Shown in pieces: positions 57,731 through 64,000 of a stretch of DNA of 64,000 nucleotides; positions within the stretch are counted from its first letter, which is position 1, and the number at the start of each line of letters is the position of its first letter. The position numbers and the translations under genes are program-made. A model generated the notes under the pieces. It was not told the DNA's origin. It did not search any database and worked only from the letters and a program-made list of their open reading frames with translations. Location of the stretch: assembly GCA_045654805.1 (NCBI GenBank), contig JAZOOD010000057.1, forward strand, positions 1 through 64,000. The letters run 5' to 3'. The DNA is from CAZNKU01 sp045654805 (GTDB lineage Bacteria > Bacillota > Clostridia > Monoglobales > Firm-18).

Positions 57731-59383
57731 TTATTTATTGAATGTAAGTTTAACCGAAGTTCCCTTGTCTACAACACTTTCTAAAGATATCTGAGCATTA
57801 TGATACATTGCGCCATGCTTTACGATAGAAAGGCCAAGGCCTGTACCGCCGATATTCTTTGAATGACTCTTATCTACACAGTAGAATCTTTCAAACACTC
57901 TTGACTGTTCAGATTGCGGAATTCCGATTCCGGTATCCCTTACAATAAGTTCTGTCTTGTTATCGCTGTTTGTTACAATGATATCGACAGTTCCGTTATC
58001 CTTGTTATATTTAATAGCATTGTCAACAAGGTTTCCAATCATTTCGTCAAGAATCTTTCTTACACCGACTACTCTTCCAATTCCGCCGAGCACATTGATG
58101 GTTATATTTTTCTTGTCTGCAGCAGGCTTTAATCTTTCTGCAACTTCATTGGAAAGCTCTGTTAAGTCTACTGATTCCTGCTCGAATTCTGTTGTTTTTT
58201 CGTCAAGTTCTGAAATCTTTATAATATCGCCTACAAGTGAGATAAGTCTTTGAGCCTCATCGTAGATTGTCTTTGAGAAGTCAATAACAGTTTCTTTGTT
58301 TGTATCACCCGACATCATCATTTCTGCAAAACCGGAAATGGATGTAAGCGGTGTTTTAAGTTCGTGAGATACATTAGATGTAAACTCACTTCTGAGTGTT
58401 TCTCTATTAACTGTTTCGGTAATATCAAGGATTACAATTACTGCACCAATAACCTTGTCCTCACTATATACAGGGTTTGCAATCAATTCATAGTGCTTCT
58501 CATCTATATTGATTGTGCTTTCTGCATGTTCACCCTGAAGGACCTTATGAACAACATCTCTGAAGCCTTTTGTTCTGTTTACAGCAAGAACACTTCCCTT
58601 TTGCACCTCTGTAATATCAAGCAATCTTAATGCCGAAGAATTGTAGGTTAAAAGGTTTGTATTGTGGTCAATCACCAGGAATCCTTCAGTCATATTTTCA
58701 GTGATGAGTCTGAACTCTTCCTGTCTTTGCTCTGCAGCCTTCAGTTGTTCATTAATCTTTCTCTTCTGCGATGCAATTTTAGTAAGAAGGGGTGTTAATT
58801 CTTCGTATGTTTCATTATTTTCAGGATTATCAAGATCGAGATTATTAAGGGGAGTTATAATTGATTTTGAAACCCTGTGCGAGAGATATAGTGTTAATAT
58901 CAATGCAATAACAAGGATAATGATAATCGGATATAAAAGTCCGAGTAATATAATAATTACAGAATCCTGCGTTGTTGATACTCTCAAAACTGTTCCATCT
59001 TCGAGAAGTGTAGCATAATAAATTGTTTTTTTCATAAGAGTATCAGAATATCTGACACTGCTTCCCTTTCCGGAAGCAAATGCATCTCTTACTTCTTCTC
59101 TGTCTTTGTGGTTATCAAGTTCCTTTTCATTGGCAGAGGTATCTGCAAGAACTGTACCATCTTTATCGATGAGAGTTATTCTCTTATCAGAATTTTTAAA
59201 GTCGTTTATATATTCAACGCCTTCATGCTCTAATGCATTTGTTATATAGGTTGCTTCGCTTGCAAGTTCTCTCTGGAGCTGTGCTTCAAAATAATCAAAC
59301 AGTACACCTGTAATAAGTACAAGAGTAGTAACAAGCACAAGCATTGAAGTTAGCATATTAGAACGAAATATCTTATTAACCAT
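57731..59383 (-). CDS. phoR: PhoR-like sensor histidine kinase
   Basis: The 550-residue kinase has two membrane helices (about 11-30 and 142-167) with an extracytoplasmic sensor loop between, a PAS domain (about 225-322), the phosphorylated His340 in SHELKTPL, N-box LVDNAIKYNKDNG, DTGIGIP and GTGLGLSIVKH. It is expected to phosphorylate the response regulator encoded just upstream. ATG 59383 lies 8 bases after GGAGG and overlaps the regulator gene by 8 bases. Confidence 0.9.
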   Translation of the reverse strand: MVNKIFRSNMLTSMLVLVTTLVLITGVLFDYFEAQLQRELASEATYITNALEHEGVEYINDFKNSDKRITLIDKDGTVLADTSANEKELDNHKDREEVRDAFASGKGSSVRYSDTLMKKTIYYATLLEDGTVLRVSTTQDSVIIILLGLLYPIIIILVIALILTLYLSHRVSKSIITPLNNLDLDNPENNETYEELTPLLTKIASQKRKINEQLKAAEQRQEEFRLITENMTEGFLVIDHNTNLLTYNSSALRLLDITEVQKGSVLAVNRTKGFRDVVHKVLQGEHAESTINIDEKHYELIANPVYSEDKVIGAVIVILDITETVNRETLRSEFTSNVSHELKTPLTSISGFAEMMMSGDTNKETVIDFSKTIYDEAQRLISLVGDIIKISELDEKTTEFEQESVDLTELSNEVAERLKPAADKKNITINVLGGIGRVVGVRKILDEMIGNLVDNAIKYNKDNGTVDIIVTNSDNKTELIVRDTGIGIPQSEQSRVFERFYCVDKSHSKNIGGTGLGLSIVKHGAMYHNAQISLESVVDKGTSVKLTFNK

Positions 59384-60053
59384 TCTCACTACCTCCGAGC
59401 TTATAACCTATATTCTTAACAGTATGAATAAGCTCTCCTGCGGTTTCAAGCTTCATACGGAGCTTTCTTATATGTACATCAAGAGTTCTTGATTCATCAT
59501 AAAATTCTCCCCATACACGGGTAAGCAATGTATCTCTTGAAACAACGTTGCCCTCAGCTTCCAAAAGCACCATTAAAAGCGAATACTCCTTGAAAGAAAG
59601 GTTAACTTCTTTTCCCGACACCTCGATGATGTGCTTTTCGGGATTTACATACAAATCTCCGATTTTATATTCTTTTACCTTGTTGGTCTTTTCATATCTT
59701 CTTAAAACTGCACGAACACGGCTTGTAAGTTCTGTCATACCAAACGGTTTTGCGATATAATCATCTGCACCCATATCAAGCCCCGTTACTTTGTCAAATT
59801 CACTTCCTTTGGCAGTAATCATAATCACGGGAATATTTTTTGTGCTTTCATCTGCCTGAAGTTTTCCTAAGATAGAAAGACCATCTTCTTCAGGAAGCAT
59901 TATATCAAGTAAAACAAGCTGTGGCTTGTCGTTTTTTAATTCTTGCCAAAATTCGCTCGGCAAACTGCATCCTTTAATTGCATATCCCTCTTTTTCAAGC
60001 GCATAGCATACAAGTTTGCGGATATTGGCATCGTCTTCTACAAAATAAATCAA
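59376..60053 (-). CDS. phoB: PhoB/PhoP-type response regulator
   Basis: The receiver domain has the acidic pocket EDD at residues 6-8 and the phosphorylated Asp50 (LLDIMLPEEDG); the OmpR-type winged helix follows (about 125-223, ending RTLDVHIRKLRMKLE). I choose TTG 60053 as start because GGAGG then lies 8 bases upstream and the product opens IYFVEDD as usual; the GTG codons at 60056 and 60062 are too close. It controls phosphate-starvation genes such as pst. Confidence 0.9.
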   Translation of the reverse strand: MIYFVEDDANIRKLVCYALEKEGYAIKGCSLPSEFWQELKNDKPQLVLLDIMLPEEDGLSILGKLQADESTKNIPVIMITAKGSEFDKVTGLDMGADDYIAKPFGMTELTSRVRAVLRRYEKTNKVKEYKIGDLYVNPEKHIIEVSGKEVNLSFKEYSLLMVLLEAEGNVVSRDTLLTRVWGEFYDESRTLDVHIRKLRMKLETAGELIHTVKNIGYKLGGSENG

Positions 60054-60150
60054 CACTTTCACCTCCGAAAAATGATTTATACTTATATTTTAGCATAAAA
60101 TGTGAGTTTTTTCAATAAATTGATGTCATTTCATCAATCTATACATAACA

Positions 60151-60798
60151 TTAGTTATCTTGTGCGTGTTTTCCTGTAATAGAGTATATAACCCATTCTG
60201 CAATGTTTTCTGCATGGTCACCGATTCTCTCAAAATACTTTGCAATCATCAAAAGGTCGATAAGTGCTTCCGCATTTGCTGCTTTATTCTCAATAGCAGT
60301 TATCAGTTCGCCCTTAACCTTATCAAACAAATCATCAACGGTATTGTCATGAGCAATAACCGCACAAGCAAGCTCTACATCCTTTTTTACAAAAGAATCA
60401 ATACTGTCAGTTACCATTTTGATTGTCGCTCTTGCCATATCTGCAATATGAGTTTCACTCTGCATACCACAACCGTTAGCATATTCTGCGATTTCTGCAA
60501 TATCCGATGCCTGATCTCCGATACGTTCCATATCTGAAATCATTTTAAGCGCAGATGAGATTGTGCGAAGGTCACTTGCTACGGGCTGTTGCTGCATTAA
60601 AAGTTTCATACAGAGATTTTCGATATCTCTTTCCTTCTGGTCAATTTGTTTATCCGCTTCATAAACGGTTTCTTTCATCTTGACATCATTATCAACAAGG
60701 AGCTTTACAGCAGATGAAATTGCATCTTCACATAATGCACCCATTGTGATAAGTTCATTATTCAGATTATTTAACTGTTCATCAAATCTGTTTCTCAT
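60151..60798 (-). CDS. phoU: PhoU phosphate signalling protein
   Basis: A helical protein of 215 residues built of two PhoU repeats with the metal-binding motifs ERIGDQASDIAE and ERIGDHAENIAE. It links the Pst transporter to the PhoR kinase and limits phosphate uptake. ATG 60798 (AGGAAGG upstream) lies just after pstB; the frame continues into pstB without a site. Confidence 0.95.
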   Translation of the reverse strand: MRNRFDEQLNNLNNELITMGALCEDAISSAVKLLVDNDVKMKETVYEADKQIDQKERDIENLCMKLLMQQQPVASDLRTISSALKMISDMERIGDQASDIAEIAEYANGCGMQSETHIADMARATIKMVTDSIDSFVKKDVELACAVIAHDNTVDDLFDKVKGELITAIENKAANAEALIDLLMIAKYFERIGDHAENIAEWVIYSITGKHAQDN

Positions 60799-60799
60799 A

Positions 60800-61552
60800 T
60801 CAACCAAACCTTCCTGTAATATAGTCTTCAGTTCTCTTATCACGAGGAGTTGAGAACATTTTTTCTGTATCATCAAACTCAATAATTTCGCCGAGTAGGA
60901 AGAATGCTGTTTTATCTGCAATTCTCGCCGCCTGCTGCATATTGTGTGTTACCATAACGATTGTATATTTCTCTTTAAGTTCTACTGCCAGATCCTCAAT
61001 TTTCGATGTAGAGATAGGATCAAGTGCGCTTGTCGGTTCGTCCATCAGAAGAACTTCCGGTTCAACAGCCAACGCTCTTGCGATGCAAAGTCTTTGCTGC
61101 TGTCCGCCACTCATACCAAGTGCGCTCTTTTTGAGTCTGTCCTTACATTCGTCCCAGATTGCAGCCTGACGAAGAGAACGCTCTACAATTTCATCAAGCT
61201 TCACTTTTGATTTAACACCGTGAATTCTTGGACCGTAAGCGATATTATCATAAATACTCATCGGGAACGGATTTGGTTTCTGGAATACCATTCCTACTCT
61301 TTTTCTTAAGATGTTAACATCCATATCTTTATAGATATCTATATCGTCCAGTGTAATCTTTCCTTCAATTCTGCATCCTTCTACAAGGTCATTCATTCTG
61401 TTAAGTGTTTTTAAGAATGTTGACTTACCGCAGCCTGATGGTCCGATTAACGCTGTGATTTCCTTCTGAGGTAAGCTGATGCTTATATCTTTAAGTGCAT
61501 GATTTGTTCCATACCACAAGTTTAGGTTATTGGCCTTTATAATATCGTTCAT
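60800..61552 (-). CDS. pstB: Phosphate ABC transporter ATP-binding protein
   Basis: The 250-residue ATPase has Walker A GPSGCGKST (37-45), signature SGGQQQR and Walker B LLMDEPTSALDP. The PstB-type stretch GRIE-like loop (EGCRIEGKITLDDIDIY) and the QKPNPFPMSIYDNIAYG Q-loop are specific to the phosphate family. It powers PstC-PstA. Confidence 0.97.
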   Translation of the reverse strand: MNDIIKANNLNLWYGTNHALKDISISLPQKEITALIGPSGCGKSTFLKTLNRMNDLVEGCRIEGKITLDDIDIYKDMDVNILRKRVGMVFQKPNPFPMSIYDNIAYGPRIHGVKSKVKLDEIVERSLRQAAIWDECKDRLKKSALGMSGGQQQRLCIARALAVEPEVLLMDEPTSALDPISTSKIEDLAVELKEKYTIVMVTHNMQQAARIADKTAFFLLGEIIEFDDTEKMFSTPRDKRTEDYITGRFG

Positions 61553-61555
61553 AGA

Positions 61556-62419
61556 TTATCCCCTTCCTCTCTTGAGAATTTTTGCTGCTATTTTAGCTGA
61601 CATATTTATGATGAATGTCAAAACAAGAAGTATTGCTGCAATAGCAAAGGCTATTTCAAATTCTCCACGTTCTTTTGCATACATGTAAAGTGATACTGTA
61701 AGTGTTGATCCTGCGTTTCCGGGAAGCACTGCATCCTTTAAATTAAGTATCTCGTTTGCCATACCTGCCGTAAACAGTAAAGCTGCACTCTCACCTACAA
61801 TTCTTCCTACAGAAAGGATACATCCGGTTACAATACCGTCAATTGCCGAAGGAAGAACTACAGTTCTAATCATATACCATTTTCCTGCTCCCAAAGCAAG
61901 GGAACCTTCTCTGTATCCGTTAGGAACTGTTTTCAGACTTTCCTGTGTTGTTCGTATAACAGTTGGAAGTGTCATAATAACAAGGGTAAAACTTCCGGCT
62001 ATAAGTGATGTACCAAGTGAGAAGAACTGTACAAAGATCAGCATACCTACAAGACCGTAAATGATTGAAGGTATTCCCGATAATGTTTCTGTTGCAAGTT
62101 CTATGATGCGAACAACCTTTTTATTGCTTGCATATTCGTTTAAGTAAATTGCCGCTCCAACACCTAAAGGAAGAACAATCACCAGTGTGATAAGAATAAT
62201 GTATAATGTATTTAAGATATTCGGTAAAATTCCCGTGGTTCCTCTGATAAGGCTTGGTTTGGTTGACAGAAGCTCCCACGAGATATTACCAAGTCCTCTG
62301 TAGAGTATATATCCGATTAAGCCAAGAAGTATAAGGCAGATAAGTCCGGCTGATGCGTACATAAGTCCGTTTAAGATTCCGCATTTTATTTTTCTTTCTA
62401 CAGATATTTTTTCACGCAT
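61556..62419 (-). CDS. pstA: Phosphate ABC transporter permease PstA
   Basis: A 287-residue permease with about six helices and the ABC coupling loop ATKE-like EGSLALGAGKWYMIRTVVLPSA. It forms the channel with PstC. It is 3 bases upstream of pstB and 7 bases downstream of pstC. Confidence 0.95.
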   Translation of the reverse strand: MREKISVERKIKCGILNGLMYASAGLICLILLGLIGYILYRGLGNISWELLSTKPSLIRGTTGILPNILNTLYIILITLVIVLPLGVGAAIYLNEYASNKKVVRIIELATETLSGIPSIIYGLVGMLIFVQFFSLGTSLIAGSFTLVIMTLPTVIRTTQESLKTVPNGYREGSLALGAGKWYMIRTVVLPSAIDGIVTGCILSVGRIVGESAALLFTAGMANEILNLKDAVLPGNAGSTLTVSLYMYAKERGEFEIAFAIAAILLVLTFIINMSAKIAAKILKRGRG

Positions 62420-62426
62420 TACCTTT

Positions 62427-63302
62427 CTACCTCTCTTTCTTCTTAGCGATTAAATTCAGTGCTACATTGATAAGCATTATAAATACGAAGAGTACCAATG
62501 CGATTGAGAAAAGTGCTTCTCTCTGAAGTCCTGACGAATAGGACATTTCACTTGCAACTGCTGTTGTAAGAAATCTTACACTTGTGAAGAGTCCGGGCAT
62601 ATTTGCAACATTACCTGCTACCATCATAACTGCCATTGCCTCTCCTATTGCTCTTCCTATTCCAAGCACTACTGATGTTAAAATTCCGCTTTTTGCTGCC
62701 GGAACAACAACCTTGAAAACAGTTTCCGTTTTGGTTGCTCCGAGAGCAAGAGATGCTTCCTCGTATTCTTTCGGTACGCTTCTGATTGCAGTTTCCGATA
62801 CAGAAATTACTGACGGAAGTATCATAACTGTAAGTACTATAATCGCTGAGAAAAGGTTAGCACCATCAGGAAGGTTAAATGTTTCTCTTACAAGCGGTAC
62901 TATGATTATCATACCTACAAGACCGTATACTACAGACGGAATACCTGAAAGTAAATCCACCGCACTGCTTACTACTCCTGAAATCTTAGGGCTTGACATT
63001 TTTGCAAGGAATATTGCACACAGTATTCCGATTGGGACTCCGATTATAATTGCACCGCAGGTTCCGTAAATGGAACTTAAAATGAAAGGCAGGATTCCGT
63101 ATGACGGTGTTTGTGCTGTGGATGCCCATGTAGTGCCGAACAGAAAATCTATAATTCCTATTTCTTTAATTGCAGGCAAACCGCTTACAACAAGAAATCC
63201 TGTTATCAAAAGTACGAATGCTATTGTCAGAAATCCGCAGACTGTGAAGATGAAGTTCATTGTTTTCTCTAACACAACGGATGCTTTTTTTACTTTGCTC
63301 AT
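62427..63302 (-). CDS. pstC: Phosphate ABC transporter permease PstC
   Basis: The 291-residue partner permease, about six helices, with the coupling loop EEASLALGATKTETVFKVVVP and the PstC-type opening that includes FLFGTTW. It is preceded by a 92-base gap from pstS with a weak hairpin (AGGGAA/TTCCCT at 63347-63374) that may lower expression of the membrane part relative to PstS. Confidence 0.95.
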   Translation of the reverse strand: MSKVKKASVVLEKTMNFIFTVCGFLTIAFVLLITGFLVVSGLPAIKEIGIIDFLFGTTWASTAQTPSYGILPFILSSIYGTCGAIIIGVPIGILCAIFLAKMSSPKISGVVSSAVDLLSGIPSVVYGLVGMIIIVPLVRETFNLPDGANLFSAIIVLTVMILPSVISVSETAIRSVPKEYEEASLALGATKTETVFKVVVPAAKSGILTSVVLGIGRAIGEAMAVMMVAGNVANMPGLFTSVRFLTTAVASEMSYSSGLQREALFSIALVLFVFIMLINVALNLIAKKKER

Positions 63303-63394
63303 TTACACCATCCTTTCCGACGAATGATTTATGTTCTGTCTATAGCCTAAAAGGGAACGCCATGCTGTTGACATTCCCTCAAAAGACCGACTTA

Positions 63395-64000
63395 TTATCT
63401 TTTTACAGGAACTGCTCCTGCTTCGATGATCCATTCGTCAGCTGCGCTTGATGTTGCAAAGTCGAAGAAGCTCTTTGCTGCAGGTGAAAGTTCTGCGTTT
63501 TTCTTTGTTACCATTACAAAGTTTCTCTGAATTTTGTAGCTACCGTTCTGGATTGTTTCTGTAGAAGGTGTTACTCCTTCAACTGAGATAAGCTTTACAG
63601 AATCTTTTACTGATGCAAGTGATGCATATCCGATTGCGTTCGGGTTTGAGGATACTGTCTGCACAACATCGCCTGTTGATGTAAGTTCCTGTGTATATTT
63701 GCATGCATCTTCAGTGTCTGTGATTGATTCAAAACCGTCTCTTGTACCTGATGCAGCTTCTCTACCGATTAATACTACCGGTGCATCTGCTCCGCCAACT
63801 TCTTTCCAGTTGGTAATTTCGCCTTTGTAAAGTGCTGCAATCTGTTCGATTGTAAGGTCTGCAACAGGGTTTTCCTTGTTTACGATCATTGCGATACCGT
63901 CAATTGCAACTACTGTTCCGTTAAGGTCTGTTGCTTCTTCATCTTTAAGGTCACGGCTTGCAAGTCCGATGTCACAGCTTCCTGCCTGAACCGCTTTGAT
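63395..64000 (-). CDS. pstS: Phosphate-binding protein PstS (3' part)
   Basis: The frame is open to the right edge, so the signal peptide and N-terminal half are outside the window; 201 residues are visible. They show the phosphate-binding periplasmic protein pattern: GSCDIGLASRDLKDEE, VAIDGIAMIVNKENPV, LTIEQIAALYKGEITNWKEVGG and REAASGTRDGFE, in which Ser/Thr/Arg groups hold phosphate. As in other Gram-positives it would be a lipoprotein. It is the first gene of the pst operon. Confidence 0.95.
   Translation of the reverse strand: MKAVQAGSCDIGLASRDLKDEEATDLNGTVVAIDGIAMIVNKENPVADLTIEQIAALYKGEITNWKEVGGADAPVVLIGREAASGTRDGFESITDTEDACKYTQELTSTGDVVQTVSSNPNAIGYASLASVKDSVKLISVEGVTPSTETIQNGSYKIQRNFVMVTKKNAELSPAAKSFFDFATSSAADEWIIEAGAVPVKR

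Overview
The window is AT-rich and looks like chromosomal DNA of an anaerobic, endospore-forming Clostridia member (Bacillota, Lachnospiraceae-like). The evidence is SpoIVA, HrcA with a perfect CIRCE operator, a V-type ATPase in the enterococcal gene order, the oxygen-sensitive ThiH route for thiazole, strong AGGAGG ribosome binding sites and TTGACA/TATAAT promoters. Most genes lie on the minus strand in long, tightly packed operons.

Layout. 0-3.2 kb: tail of an unknown gene, a CarD-like regulator, and a DUF5685 / J-domain / membrane-protein operon. 3.3-4.3 kb: a holin-amidase pair with no other phage genes. 4.4-5.9 kb: luxS and an RlmN/Cfr-type radical SAM methylase. 5.9-14.4 kb: V-type ATPase operon (G/H-I-K-E-C-F-A-B-D) with sodium-type ligands in the K ring. 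14.6-26.5 kb: purine operon purE-purF-purM-purN-purO-AICARFT-glyA-purD-purL under a ZTP riboswitch. It has a split PurH function and a PurF whose glutaminase site is degenerate. 26.7 kb: spoIVA. 28.2-33.2 kb: a leucine-rich leader peptide with a classical attenuator, then a LeuA-like protein without its metal-binding HxH motif, an 824-residue TIM-barrel/acyl-CoA-ligase fusion and an amidohydrolase. This is the best candidate in the window for an undescribed system. 33.2-38.9 kb: heat-shock operon hrcA-grpE-dnaK-dnaJ-prmA. 39-41.5 kb: a copper-amine-oxidase-N domain protein, sfsA, cysK.

41.5-46.0 kb: thiamine salvage (cytX, thiW, thiM, thiE, thiD). A canonical TPP riboswitch precedes cytX, and a TPP-like aptamer with an abnormal pyrophosphate-side arm precedes thiW. 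46.0-46.6 kb: thioredoxin and a ferredoxin:thioredoxin-reductase-like protein. 46.7-49.8 kb: a tRNA-Trp with a decayed tandem copy, then a small accessory island (tyrosine integrase, secreted InlB-repeat protein, broken sigma factor) rich in short repeats. 49.8-56.6 kb: de novo thiamine operon thiS-F-G-H-E-HAD-D-C under two tandem TPP riboswitches, each with its own terminator. It carries second copies of thiD and thiE. 56.7-64 kb: a 32-residue membrane peptide, a NagD-like phosphatase, a PhoR/PhoB-type pair, phoU, pstB, pstA, pstC and the 3' part of pstS.

Much of the window is linked by C1 and cofactor metabolism. ZTP reports shortage of 10-formyl-THF to the purine operon (which contains glyA), and TPP aptamers control uptake, salvage and synthesis of thiamine separately. 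Start sites were moved in many genes to fit the ribosome binding site; these choices are stated in each entry.
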